Assembly (NCBI GenBank): GCA_905221605.1
Contig: CAJNDS010000663.1
Coordinates: 31,114-95,113, forward strand
From: Symbiodinium natans
Lineage: Eukaryota > Sar > Dinophyceae > Suessiales > Symbiodiniaceae
Length of the DNA: 64,000 bases
Direction: 5' to 3'
Numbering within the stretch: position 1 is the first letter of the stretch; every line of letters starts with the position of its first letter. The notes under the pieces were generated by a model. That model did no database searches, was not told the origin of the DNA, and saw only the letters and a program-made list of their open reading frames with translations. Made by a program: the position numbers and the translations under genes. Shown piece after piece: positions 32,429-44,050 of this stretch.

Positions 32429-32660
32429 GCACGGCATGGAGGTAGACCCCAAGTTCGCTTTTGACGTTAACACGGGAATTGCCACGTACTCCGACCACCA
32501 GATCTTCACCCTGGATGTTGCAAATGGGCGCTTGCAGCTCACTCCGCAAGAATCCTTGAGCGACGTCATCCCGATGAGCAGTGATGTCTATTCTGGCCGG
32601 GCCACTCTGGACTTCACGTGCAGGATTCCAGTGCCTGCTGTTTTAGTCCAGGTCTCTCTA
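32429..32660 (+). CDS. Exon of a probable extracellular beta-rich protein
   Basis: Acceptor CTATTCAG and donor GTAAGT border a 232-bp open block reading HGMEVDPKFAFDVNTGIATY, SDHQIFTLDVANGRLQLTP and SGRATLDFTCRIPVPAVLV. Alternating hydrophobic residues suggest repeated beta strands of an adhesin-type domain. Among the best-supported exons in the window. Confidence 0.6.
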
Positions 32661-32759
32661 GTAAGTCTCCATAGGTAACTCATAGTCGTAAGGTCCCCCC
32701 GGTGCGGAAACAAGGTGCCCGTGGTAACGAGGTGGCTCCCTTTGTTTTTGGAAGTGCAG

Positions 32760-32805
32760 GATCTATGGTGTCTACACCTGGGAATCCATCGGCAGGAGCA
32801 AGATC
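32760..32805 (+). CDS. Short candidate exon
   Basis: Between AAGTGCAG and GTAAGT, 46 bp read IYGVYTWESIGRSKI. Its phase does not match the previous exon exactly, so the border may be one base off. AG|G acceptors of dinoflagellates make this ambiguous. Confidence 0.45.
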
Positions 32806-32892
32806 GTAAGTCACGACCTGGAAATCTCGCTTCGCGACCACACCTGCTGGGTGAGAACCAGAGTAAGCTATAAAGCCTCCATAGCCCGGCAG

Positions 32893-33128
32893 ATTCCGGG
32901 TGCGGGAATCAAAGAGGGAATTCCAAAATGTCGTGCACTCTGCAGCAAGGAGCCATCCTGCACGCATTTTTCTTGGAGCACTCCCCTATGTATCTTCCCC
33001 ACACAACTGTGCTCAGAAGATCAGAAGTGCTTCTCTGCTGTGATGACGGCGCGCTACCCGCATTGTGGAGAGCGCCACAGCTGCATCAACATCCAGCTTC
33101 CGGGCTACCACTACGTATCCGGCAAGCA
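32893..33128 (+). CDS. PAN/apple-like domain exon
   Basis: After the acceptor CCCGGCAG the frame reads IPGAGIKEGIPKCRALCSK, EPSCTHFSWSTPLCIFPT, QLCSEDQKCFSAVMTARY and PHCGERHSCINIQLPGYHY. The C-x3-C-x4-C-x-x-F-x-W pattern is that of PAN/apple domains, which bind proteins or sugars outside the cell. It belongs with the PAN-like exon at 42019 and the Cys-rich exons around 28 kb. Confidence 0.65.
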
Positions 33129-33129
33129 C

Positions 33130-35205
33130 CTTGGCCATCTCTGTTGATCATGTGCATTCTGTGTGGGGGGGGGGGGCAGCTGTTCCTTCATGCCCTCCCA
33201 CGGGGCACGGAACATATTCTCGGCCTCAAGAAAGAACAGGTGGTGTTGTTGGTCTTCTAGATGAACATGATGTGTCTCATCAAGGTGAAGCGCAAGGAGA
33301 GACGGACAGTGAAGGACAGAGCAGGAGCAGCTGTGGCTCAAAGGGAACCCACCCTTGCCTGAGCCTATGAAGGACGACGACACTAAAGAAACAAAGAAAG
33401 AACAGACGAGAGAGACAGACAGAGAGGAAGAAGAGCGAAAGAGAAGTCTTTAGCATTTGTTGGCTCAAGTCGGTTGCCGAATTGCTACAGAGACACGATT
33501 CAGCGAGGAAGTTCGGAAGAACGGGCAGGGAGTGTATTTGGTGGAGTGTCGAGTAGGGGCGGGCCCCAACTATGACCCGAATCACGATCCAAACACCTCC
33601 TGACGCGGGGGCAGGGGCAGGGTTTGCGTCACTGGCCCACTCTCGGGGACAAGCATGCCATCCAAGTTGTGAGGCGGCCGGTAGTGAAGGCATGTTCTTG
33701 CATGCCGAAAAATGTCGATCGGATTACTGGACAAACTCGGATACTTTCCCGTGAAAGTCCCACATGGGGAGCTGGCCCTCCCAACGACTAGGTTGTGAAG
33801 AAGGGCGCGCGACCACTACAGGGCGCTTCGGCCAGAAGACAACCCAACCTGCAAGTACCCGCGTCCGAGGACGATTCACATTGATCCGGGGGGGGGGGGG
33901 GGGGGGCCTAGCCTGCTTGCACTACAAGCATGATGTCCTTCGTAGATTTCAACTGATACTTCTGGGGAAAAAATTGGAGAACAAGCGGTAAGCTTCCCTT
34001 TGGAAGTTCAGTCGAAGGCCCTTTTGTGTTGTAAGGCTTTAGTTTTGTTTGGCCGGTTTCTCAGAGTGCTTGTGTTTGAGTTGAGTAACTACGTCGCTTC
34101 GGATTGTTGGGGGAGGCGGAGGAACCATTGCCGAGCATCCCTTGTAGAATCAAACCGTCGAGTGACTTATATACTTACCATCGGGGTTGAACTAAGAACT
34201 GCAACTGCATCGTTGCATCGCGGAGGGGCAGGGCTCCACCTCCACTGCTTGAAGCATGCAAATAAGAACAAGAACCAGACTTGGAGGGAGACCCCTGGAG
34301 AGGGGGTAGGAGACACGAATAGGAGTGATTATGACAGAGAACAAGGAAGAAAAGATTGCATTTCCATAAAGAGGGGAAGGAAAAAAGGCGGGAAACGACA
34401 GCAAGAAGGAGCGGTTCCAAAATGAAAATTGGGCATCTGCGGATTTGGAGGAGTGGAGTGGAGGACAACCGCACATTTTGTACCCTGGAGATAAACACCG
34501 TCTATGTGACGTACTCTGGCAGTACCTTACGACAGCAGACGACAGAACAAACTCAGTGAAGGCACCACTGTGTGTAGTGCTTCCCTTGCATTGAGACACG
34601 GTTCCAAACGAGGATCCACACTTTGTTTGTTTTCTGTTGATTTGTCGAGCCTCGGAGTGCATTTTGAACTCCCAAAGAAACAGCGAGTGATGGGTTTAGG
34701 GCCTCTAGGGTTGTGGGTTTAGGGTTTGGGATTTTCTCCGCACTCCCTTGCATGGGCCTTGTTTCTCATAATCCTGTTCCTCCACGAGATCGAAATCCGC
34801 ACGACCATCCTAACGATTTTTGGGGGTCTGTTCGGGCACGCTCTCTCTATGACACACTCGCATATCTTGGATCTTCGTATCGTTCAAAAAAACTACGCAG
34901 TTTGTCATGCACATGGCTTGTCCTGGGTTTCGTCATTGACTTCGATATTACGAAGGCATTTTGCAGTAGCATGTACACATTCAACTCGTGCACAAGCCGT
35001 GCCTCAAAGATCACGGGAAAGGCATGGCCCTAGCACAGGAACTCGCCTGACTAGCAAGTTTGCAATCGACAGGTTTCCCTCCTGTGCACGATTCGACAGT
35101 TTCGCATCCTGACTGCCGGTCCGTTGGTCGTTCTGCTTCTGGATGTGTATTCGCAGTTTTTACTGGCAGCACTCAACCCTAAACCCTAAACCATTTCTGC
35201 AACGA
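33130..35205. other. Mostly intron-like; one Cys-containing open stretch
   Basis: Poly-G runs at 33166-33177 and 33888-33906. A plus frame near 33640-33755 reads ACHPSCEAAGSEGMFLHAEK, CRSDYWTNSDTFP and may be another exon of the Cys-rich protein. A telomere-like patch lies near 34695-34730. Another plausible coding frame near 34755-34860 is not assignable. Confidence 0.4.
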
Positions 35206-35212
35206 TTGGCAG

Positions 35213-35351
35213 GTATTGTCCCAGAGGCGAGAACGTGGCCAAAATCGGCCAGGGGCCGGTCTACTTCAAGCAGGGCCTGACTGCGCAGGCGGGAAAATCG
35301 TCTGGGCTGCGTTTCTATGGCCTTCATGGTGCCATCCCTTCTTGCAGGGAC
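35213..35351 (+). CDS. Candidate exon
   Basis: Acceptor GATTGGCAG directly follows a CCCTAAACCCTAAA tract. The frame reads RYCPRGENVAKIGQGPVYFK, QGLTAQAGKSSGLRFYGLHG and AIPSCRDV, ending at a possible GTGATG donor. Globular with two Cys. Family unknown. Confidence 0.5.
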
Positions 35352-35579
35352 GTGATGCGACGATGAGCAAATACACGCTCAGCAACTACGCGCGAACCAG
35401 CAACTGCAACTAAAACGCGCGCAACCAACTGCAATTGCACAGAATCAGCAGCTTAAGCCCCTGCATCAGCAACTACTCTCCCCGCAGCGGCCGCCAAAAT
35501 TTTCACGTCGGCAACTGAAATTACCGCGTCAGCAACCAAGGCGTCGATTCCAGGCATAGTCCTTGAGAATCCGACACCT

Positions 35580-35965
35580 CCTTACAGCAATGGCGGTTGA
35601 TCCCAGGCGCATTTTCTCTTCCCTTCCTGAGGGCGATGGTGGGTTGGTTCCAGGCACAGTTTCTCCGGATTTTTTACCGCTCCTAAAGGCCATGGCAGTC
35701 GATGCCCGGAACAGTTCCTCTTAAGGCCACTACGGCTGCTCCCAGACGCAGCTCTTGAAGCTCCGACCTCTCCTTGAGGCGATGACGGTTGATCCGAAGC
35801 GCAGTTCCCCTTCAATCCCACCCCTCTTTAAGGCAATGGCGGTTGATCTCAGGCACAGTTGTTCCAATTTGACCCCTCCAAAAAGGCGATGGCGCTAGAT
35901 TCCAGGCACAGTTCCCGCAAAATGCGACCCCTCTTGAAGGCAGTGTTGGTCGCCGAGTCAGCGCT
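35580..35965. repeat. Degenerate ~50-65 bp minisatellite
   Basis: Eight or so imperfect units of the type AAGGCGATGGCGGTTGATYC, CCAGGCACAGTTCC, YCGACCCCTC. The minus-strand frame with repeated NCAWDQP-like peptides is a by-product. Confidence 0.75.
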
Positions 35966-35969
35966 TTTG

Positions 35970-37490
35970 GCATGCAAACTACATCGTCATAGGAGGAACA
36001 ACGGGGCCTGCACTCAACGATGAAGTGTCCACATGAGGGTCGAGCAAATGGCTTGTGTCCAAAAACCATCGCTCTGTGCTCGTGGAAGCAGGTGGAAGGT
36101 TTCGCGAAAGTCCTTGGCTTGCGGAAGCCCTTGCGGAATTTTCGTTTTTAGCAATGCACAAGGGGTTTCCGTGACCCGGACAAGGTCCCTGTTGCGAATG
36201 CCTATTGATGTCAGCATGGCCTGGGTTAAGTGGATTTCGAAACATCAGTGGTTTTATAACAAATAGGGGTGTCTCCTTCGGGATTTGCTGCCAAAATGCA
36301 TGCCAGATTGAAGTAAACGTGGCCCGAAACATCAGCGTCCGCGAGGTTTGGTGGATGTTGAACGCTGAGAACAATAAGCTGTGTCCACATTGGGGCTTTG
36401 CATCTTGTGATGTGTCTTATTCTTTTGATTTGTGTAGTTCTCTGCATGAGCGTCCACATTGGGGAGATGGTATTTCCACGGCCTGATGTGTGTTAACCCT
36501 TACCTTGTAGGACTTGTTCATGGTTGCACGGAAGCACCAAGTGGATGCCATGTGCAACACCCAAGCTTCTACCATCTGTCGCTCCTTTCTCAGACGACTT
36601 TAGCGGCCCACAAGAATTCAGGCACAGAGATACAATGAGAACAGGATTTGTTGTGTAATCCTCCTCGTTCTGGGATATTGAAGCATTGGAAGCTCAACGC
36701 TTCGACGGGCGCTTACTGTACACATCTTTTTCCCTTTCTGCTGAGTAGCGTGTGTCTCCTGAAATCCAAGCGAAAAAAGCACGACATCGAGTGAGCGGCG
36801 GTGAAAAGGTCATCATAATGATGCACTTGCCTCACGAAGAGATAGATTCAGTACACAAATCATACAGCTGTTAAGGGTTTTTCTCTGCTTGTAACCAGTC
36901 GTCGGTGACCGCCCCATTTGAGCGCTCTTATGCTTTGTGCGTGAGGAGTCCTTCTGGTTGACCCGACGGATGCCGTCCTACACCTTCTGCGGGGAAAAAG
37001 ATTGGGTCATCCTGCAAACAAAAGCGCAGCAGGACAACGCCGAATTAGATTGGGTCCTGTGGTCGAGACATGAGGCGACTTGGTAACGTGCTTGCATAGT
37101 GGCGATACTGCTTATAGCATCTTTTTCTCAGCAAAGCATCCCAAAGCAGGGTAGCCCCAAGCTGCAAGCCAGTTACTAACAGGTCCGAAGGTCCTGTAAT
37201 ATCGTGTAGTGCAGAAGAGCCTGTGGCGCCCGTTTCGAGGATGGCGCTTAACATGAAGGAAGAGCAGTGTCGTATCCTGTAGGAAGCATCGAACTCGAAC
37301 TGACGCTGTAAGAGCTTTGGTCTGGTTTGGAGATGAGACTTCGGCACGCAGTTTGGCCCAGGGCTCGGCACGTGTTGCAGCCCCAGGGGTTTATGACGAC
37401 TAGACTGACCTCTAGGGACTTCTTGTGTGGCAGTTTGGTCTGGCTTCCGGCACCCTAAACGTTGAGCCCGAAACCCTAAACCCTAAATCC
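35970..37490. other. No recognisable gene
   Basis: A minus and a plus frame are both open around 36010-36370, but neither shows a family motif. Two TGTCCACATTGGGG-type copies at ~36380 and 36448 mark a small duplication. A CCCTAAA patch lies at 37470-37490. Confidence 0.45.
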
Positions 37491-37496
37491 TGCACT

Positions 37497-37596
37497 CTTC
37501 GAAGGACTACGAGAACGAGACGCAAGCCTACGTAGAGTTGCACGGCGACGTCGTGGCTTGCGTCACCGCCAGCAAGGCGGACCTCGCAGCTGGGCC
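37497..37596 (+). CDS. Candidate exon
   Basis: The frame reads SSKDYENETQAYVELHGDVV, ACVTASKADLAAGP, ending at the donor GTAAGA. Globular and hydrophilic. Lies directly after a CCCTAAA patch, as does the exon at 35213. Confidence 0.5.
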
Positions 37597-38164
37597 GTAA
37601 GATCCTATGCTTACATGAAGTTAGCATATGATTATTGTAGCTTAAGTTAGCATATCACATATTCAGATTATAGTCTGTTATGTTTTGTTATGCTGTATTT
37701 TAGATCATACTACAGGGGAGCATGAAGAGTGGGTATCCTGTGCAGCGGAGCTCCTCAAACTAGCCCATACTGGCCCCGCCCTGACTTGCAATACTCTGTG
37801 CGCCTGCAGCAAGCCAAGGTATCTGAAGTCTTCGACAATCATGACGACGTCAAGGCTTGAACTTTTGCCCAGACGAGGGAGAGTTCATGGGCAGCGGTTT
37901 TCCATGGTCATGCTGTTCTAATTTGTCGACGTGCATGATGGCGTGAGATTGCTCGCAGACTTTGGCCGCTTTGCCTTGCGATGTGTCTCCCTAGTTCCAT
38001 CAGCGATTGGTTAACAGTGGAACTTGGTAAGGGGAGGGCGTATTTTCCGTTTTTCTATTTTTTCGGGGGGAGGGGGTGGGTCCTTGGGGTGTGGCGGGCA
38101 CAGGAAGGAAGAAGGGAAGGCAGAAGGGAGGGAAGGAAAGAAGGAAGGAAGGAAGGACTCCCCC

Positions 38165-38500
38165 CATGACTTGATGTCATGCAGCTATGCCAAACATCGT
38201 TTGGCTCAAGAGTTGATGCCTGGAGTAAAATGCTGTACTTGCAGTTTGGATGGAAAGGTGTGTTCAGTGACCTCCTGAAACTTTTCATGGTAGCTCCGTT
38301 GTGATATACCATTAGACTTCCAAACTTGCGTCCAAGGGGGTGTGATGAAAATTCATTCTTCCTCTCACCTCATGACTTGATGTCATGCTGCTATGCCATT
38401 CACGGTTTAGCTCAAGACCTTCACGACTTACTTGCAGCTTGGATAAGCCTACTTGAAAAGTGTGTTCAAGAACCTGCTGAAACTTTTTAACTCTGCAGTT
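38165..38500 (+). repeat. ~130-bp direct duplication carrying SL-like 3' ends
   Basis: CATGACTTGATGTCATGC opens copies at 38165 and 38371. Both then contain GCTATGCCA, a (T)TTRGCTCAAG motif (38200-38210: TTTGGCTCAAG; 38407-38416: TTTAGCTCAAG), GTGTGTTCA and CTGAAACTTTT. A GGAA microsatellite (38100-38155) precedes copy 1. Confidence 0.7.
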
Positions 38501-38767
38501 TCCCCGATGGGTTTTCAACTCTGCAATTTCCCGATGGGGTATCTGGGCTGCCGAACGAATCCTACATACACTTCGATCTGCACATGGTGACACGGGGGCT
38601 CTAGACATCCTAAGGCCTACTGGCCCCGAGGGCTCCCTCCTGCAACTTGACGAACGGAATCCTACAACTCACGGTGGCCCCACTAGTTTCACGCCGCATG
38701 ACAGGGGAGCGACACCGGTAAAGAAAACGTGTTGCCGGCACTCCAACGAGGTGTCCACTCTCAAGCG

Positions 38768-38885
38768 CCTGCCGAAAGCGCAGCCAGTTGTGATTGTAGC
38801 CTTGAGTCCTTGAGCGCTAATCAGCTAATCCCCGACGCCAATCTCGACTTCCAGGTGACCGTCAACTACACCCGGCTCAGCTACA
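38768..38885 (+). CDS. Candidate exon
   Basis: The frame reads SCDCSLESLSANQLIPDANL, DFQVTVNYTRLSY, ending at the donor GTAAGA (38886). A beta-like extracellular style. The 5' border is uncertain because several AG sites precede it. Confidence 0.5.
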
Positions 38886-39910
38886 GTAAGAAGCGTGGCT
38901 TTGTTTCTTGGAAAGGAAGCATAACAACACCTGTGACAAATTGGCTTTTGGCTTGCCAGGGCTGCATAAACTGCCCCAGGGCTTGACCCATGTTCGGGTA
39001 TTCTGGATTCTGCGGTGGTAAGGCTGGGCAGAAGATCCAGATTAATCCTGCTTGGTGGGTGCAGTACGAGCTGCAAAACACCACCGCTGCCAGAACTGCC
39101 CTGGCACCAGTTTCGATATTTTCCGTCTATTGCTGCCCGCAGCGATTCTTACGCTTGGCCATTACCAACTTTCGGTTCTTTCGGAGGGGACATGTGGATA
39201 ACACCAGCGACTAGCCACGAAGGGGCATCATCTACATGTAAGCCCCACACAAGGCTCCTCTGAGTCTCAAGACACCAGTAGTGTGAGCGCTCCTTTTTCT
39301 GGATCACGAGAAATCAGCAGTTGGAAATTAGATCCCTGAACATGAAGTACGCCCTGAATCTTCGACTCAGGTCGACGGCCATGCCAAGGTTGCAGTGCCC
39401 AGCTGCCCAGCCCCGAACGTGACAACGAAGTCTGAAGAAGGTGGCTTGGGAAACCTGTGCGCTAGTGGCTAGAGGCACTGGGATCTCTCGTAATCAGCAA
39501 GAGCAGACAGACTTCCTCTTGCAATCAAGGGCCACACAGTTTCGGGGGTGCTTTGAATGTCCGTCTTGTATACATGTATACGATATAGACGAGATGGTTG
39601 CCACCAAACGACCGAAGGGTTCGTTTGTGCTAGGCAGGCAAGTGAGCAAGCAAGCATTCTGTTCGACAGGTAGACCATCGGGTTAGTCTCATCGAAAACT
39701 CATCAGATTGCTGATGTGTGAGATCTCGCGTTCTAGAGTCTTGTGCCCGGGAGCCTCTGAACACTTGCAGGAGAAACCAAGGAAGAGAAGCAGGAGCCCC
39801 TTGTGCAGGCTCTTGCCACTGGGGCTCAAGAGGGCGGCAAAGCAATGTTAGAGAAGAGCGATGCGTATTGCAAGGCATCGGAGGGCCTTGACCGCTACCA
39901 CATAGCACGC

Positions 39911-40729
39911 TCAATAATTCTTACGTATTGTACATGACAGATTACAGGGGTTTGAAGCTGTTGCCTGGTCTCTGAGGTATTGGACGATCCAGCCACGGAC
40001 ACGGAGGATGACTATTGGCTTCACCCGTGCCATTGCCTTCCTCACGCATGGGGCGCCAACCCACCAGCAGCTGGTCAGGGGCTCATGTGGAATGGAGAGG
40101 CTGCCGTGAATGTGGCCTCGAAGTACGGAAGGCATCGATTGTCTCATGGAGAGAGAGGGGATATAGAAATCCCATGTACGTTCCTTGTGGTTGTTGGCAA
40201 GAATCTGTGTACTCAATCTCTGCAGCAAGAGATAGTCAAGCACTTCAGGCTCGCTTGTTGCGGCTGCGATCACAATCACTCTGAGATATGGGAAGTGCAT
40301 GCGCCAGAGTTGCTTCAAGTAGTGGAAGCAGTCAAAACTTAGTGAAAACTGAAGATGTCCGGCAAGCCAGGCATGCTGGAAGCTGCCACCTTTGCCCGGC
40401 TGAGGTGATACTCTGGCAGCCATTCCCAGCGGAAGCAATAACGAGTTTGATCCACCTCCCCAGATGATCGTCTCCTCCTCAGACAACATTAGCACTTGAC
40501 TGCTGGAGTGAGGCCAGAGCTGGACAGGCTTGTGTGGCCCTAGGTGTATCCGCCAAAAGAAGTCATGTTCGTTTATCTGTGGTTGTCTTAGTGCAGCTTT
40601 GTTCTTCTCGCTCCTGCTATATGGATCCCTGGATTTGGGTAGATACAGTACGTGCTTGCACTGACACACCTGTCGCTCGTGTCGCTGGAGGGAAGTCTCA
40701 GTCGGCGCTGCTCTGCGAATTTCTGACAT
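39911..40729 (-). CDS. Hypothetical open frame of 272 residues
   Basis: ATG-initiated and uninterrupted for 819 bp on minus, unusually long for this region. The middle part reads WRMHFPYLRVIVIAAATSE and PEVLDYLLLQRLSTQILANN. No family recognised. The plus strand over 39980-40342 is also open with protein-like composition (KYGRHRLSHGERGDIEIPC), and exons nearby are on plus, so this could equally be a shadow. Confidence 0.3.
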   Translation of the reverse strand: MSEIRRAAPTETSLQRHERQVCQCKHVLYLPKSRDPYSRSEKNKAALRQPQINEHDFFWRIHLGPHKPVQLWPHSSSQVLMLSEEETIIWGGGSNSLLLPLGMAARVSPQPGKGGSFQHAWLAGHLQFSLSFDCFHYLKQLWRMHFPYLRVIVIAAATSEPEVLDYLLLQRLSTQILANNHKERTWDFYIPSLSMRQSMPSVLRGHIHGSLSIPHEPLTSCWWVGAPCVRKAMARVKPIVILRVRGWIVQYLRDQATASNPCNLSCTIRKNY

Positions 40730-40793
40730 GAGTAGATCAAGCTTTCAAAAGAGCACAGCTAGGATTTAGATTAACATGTGTGTTCTTTTGCAG

Positions 40794-40949
40794 CCCTCGT
40801 GCTTTTCAGCTGGAGGTCGAAGGGTCTTTCACCTGTCGAATGGAGTGCCTTGGCAGGCGGTTCTTGCCCACGCTTCACGATTTTGATGCCATTATTGCAC
40901 CAGCGAGATGTCCGAACGATCCTACTGGAATCGTAGCAGATTGTGGGAA
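40794..40949 (+). CDS. Exon of the Cys-rich protein
   Basis: Acceptor TTCTTTTGCAG and a GTAGGG donor enclose 156 bp reading PRAFQLEVEGSFTCRMECLG, RRFLPTLHDFDAIIAPARCP and NDPTGIVADCGK. Four Cys, typical of a disulfide-bonded extracellular segment. Confidence 0.55.
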
Positions 40950-41851
40950 GTAGGGTTTCGGTTACACTTGTGGCAGGTTGTTTCTTGCCGGAGCTTCCCC
41001 GAAACGTCAGTACACTTTTGAACCCAGAGAAATGGATAAGTGGGCATTACCTGCAACAGAAGGCTTTGTTCTATCCATTGCTTGATCGGTGTTTGTCAAG
41101 GCCATATGTCCCGGTCGTTCTTCCTCGCTAAACATGCATGAACAAAGTGCTTTCACCGTATACAATGTTTGGGCCAACCTTGCATAGTCAGTTTCCATAT
41201 TGAAGTTTAAGCCTGCGGCAAGCTCGACCACTCGGCAAGAGATAGGGATGTGCTTCTGTGCTTGAGATTTCAGCAGATATCTAAGCATCCATGCACACAG
41301 CCGACCAAGGCATTTGCTGACAATTGTCACCGAGACGCCGGATGAGGTATTTGGTCCAGAAAGTAGGTGAAATGTTCGGTCCCACCGCCAGTGCACGATT
41401 GCAATTGGAGGAAGCTCACTGTTTGTAATCTCCTTCAGCCGCGCAGAGCTTTCTTGTCAGACCAATGCAAGGAGGGAGGCATTGGCACATATTCGTTTGC
41501 CACGGATTCCTGTAGTAAACACGAGAGAGCATGCCAGTGCCCCAGGGCGAAGGGCGTGTGTTGCATGTCCCTGGGCCTCATCACGAGATCTTGTGGCCAG
41601 TTGCCAACGCCTGCGAGTCGCCTCAAGCATTGGGCCTTTGCGAAGCGCTCTAACTCTTAACTCTTAACGCCGTTAGCTACGGCCCTCGCTGCGCATGTAC
41701 GACGTGACGCTCACATTAAAAGCTTCCAGGCTGACGAGGTGCAGCAGTACTGCGCTCAACAGAGAGCGTGTCTCTACGGGGGTTCGCCCTCAAGCCCTGC
41801 GAAAGAAAGATACAGAGACAGAGACTGAGACAAAGACAGAGACAGAGACAG

Positions 41852-41932
41852 GTGTGGCTTGTGGATGAAGGACTGCGACTTCAGCTGGAGCTGAGCCGGA
41901 AGGGCCCAATCTCCCCCAAAAAGAAGATAAAA
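41852..41932 (+). CDS. 27-codon exon
   Basis: Between a GACAGAGACAG acceptor tract and the donor GTGAGT, 81 bp read VWLVDEGLRLQLELSRKGPI, SPKKKIK. Phase 0 at both ends, the same length as the next exon. Confidence 0.55.
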
Positions 41933-42018
41933 GTGAGTGACGGAGAGGGGCGGGGTACCATGTTCCTTTCAAGCCAGCAACCCTTAAGTTAACCCTTAAG
42001 CCCTTAAGCTGTGACCAG

Positions 42019-42099
42019 GTTTGGGACATTTCGGGCTGCAAGCCCATGTGCGAACTACTTCCTGCTTGCAAATTCTACTGGGAAGGCCGGGGCCGAGTG
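42019..42099 (+). CDS. PAN-like exon, 27 codons
   Basis: Acceptor GTGACCAG and donor GTGAGA enclose 81 bp reading VWDISGCKPMCELLPACKFY, WEGRGRV. C-x3-C-x5-C-x-x-Y-x-W is the core of a PAN/apple domain. Immediately follows the previous 81-bp exon. Last recognisable exon before the microsatellites. Confidence 0.6.
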
Positions 42100-42284
42100 G
42101 TGAGAGTGCTCTACATCGCTCTGAGGATTGGGAACCCCGAACTCGAACTGTTCGGGTTCGAGTTCGACCCGAATCCAAATCCGAGGTCCCGAACTCGCAC
42201 TGGAACTCAGCCCCCCCTCCCTCGGCTACATTGGCTCCTGCCTCCTCGACCTCGAACTTGAATCCGACATTCAATCGAACCCTC

Positions 42285-42445
42285 CGGTGCTGGTGGTGGT
42301 GGTGGTGGTGGTGGCGGTACTGGTGGTGGTGGTAGTGGTAGTGGCCGTGGTCGTGGTAGTTGTCGTGGTGGTAGTCGTGGTAGTTGCGGTAGTGGTAGTG
42401 AAAGTGATAATGGTACTGGTAGTGGCAGTGGTAGTGGTAGTGGTC
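42285..42445. repeat. (GGT)n / GTAGTG microsatellite
   Basis: GGT triplets passing into GTAGTGGCAGTGG and related units. Poly-Val and poly-Thr frames are artefacts. Confidence 0.9.
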
Positions 42446-42769
42446 TCCTGCCTACACTTTTCCATTTACAAGAGGTTCTGCAGCACACAGACATTCATGG
42501 AGCAGCTCAACATTGCTCGACTTCAGAGCCTGGTTGCTATGCAAGAAGTATGGGTGCTGAGGCCTGTTTTTGTGCCTCGAGCAGCTTCCCCGGGATGATG
42601 CATTCAGAGATCGCTGCAACCTTTTTAAGTACAGCTTATGATTTCGGCTTTGGGCTGTTGGGTGTCGGCGGGAAGGCAGCAAAACTCTAAACCCGAAACC
42701 CTAAACCCTAAACCCTAAAGCCTGTCCGTGACCAGCCTGTGTGTGGGCAAACCACCCGGTTGGGGCGTC

Positions 42770-43164
<395 letters not shown>

Positions 43165-44050
43165 CACTCCGGCTCAGACAGGTCCCAGCAGAGGGACCCC
43201 ACATTTTTCTTTAGAAGTGATTGCATCCATGCCATGGAACTGTCAGCATGCGACACAAACCCTGCGTGCGAAGCCGTTTGCACCATTGTGGTACCTGAGG
43301 CTACCGCTATTGGTAACTGCATGGCTGATCCACCATCAGAGTCTGGTGCTCTCGAACTATGCACAAATGCCGAGCCTTTGGGTGCCGCATGGCCCCACAC
43401 TAAGGTACATGGTCTCAACAAGTGCCCTGCGTGGATCGGAGTCGCAGCTGACCCATGCCCTGCACCTGCAACACAGTGCACTCAGCTGGATGCCCGGCCC
43501 ATGTCGGTCGGAGAACGCACGCGTAAGCCTAAACGTAATCGCATCTCCGCACTCTGCAGTGAGCTGGCGCGATTGTCCCTGCAAAGCGCCCAAGAGACAC
43601 ATGATCGACAGTGGGACACACAGCACCCTTATGTTCCGAAATGCAGCAAGCTCCCAGTGGATTTGCATGCCATGGACTAAGAAGTGTGGTCTGGCCCCTA
43701 GTGCTGCAACGCGTTTTCGACCCATCATGCATCCGCAAGTTTCATCGTTTGCACCGTTGCCTGTGAACGGACAATGCCCCCAAAACCCTCAAAGCTACTC
43801 CATGCACCATAAGCCCTGCCTCATCAGCGTGCTTCCCAGGTGTGATCGGACACGAATCCCTCCCTCATGCAGCTCGGACTCCACAGGACTGCTATCGTGC
43901 TTTAGCGCCGCTTCTCAGTCCTATGGCCTGCTTTGCAAGTCTGCTGTGTGTACACAGGGTGAGAGTGTGCAACCACAAGTGCTGTGGCCACAGGGTGACA
44001 GTGCTCTTACCTGTCCCCTTGCAATACACTTTGCACGCGCAGCTAGCACG

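Noticed and set aside
42128-42200. Repeated TTCGGGTTCGAGTTCGACCC possibly as a tRNA or regulatory repeat
   Set aside because: Only a short degenerate CGAACTCGAA repeat; no cloverleaf and no gene context.
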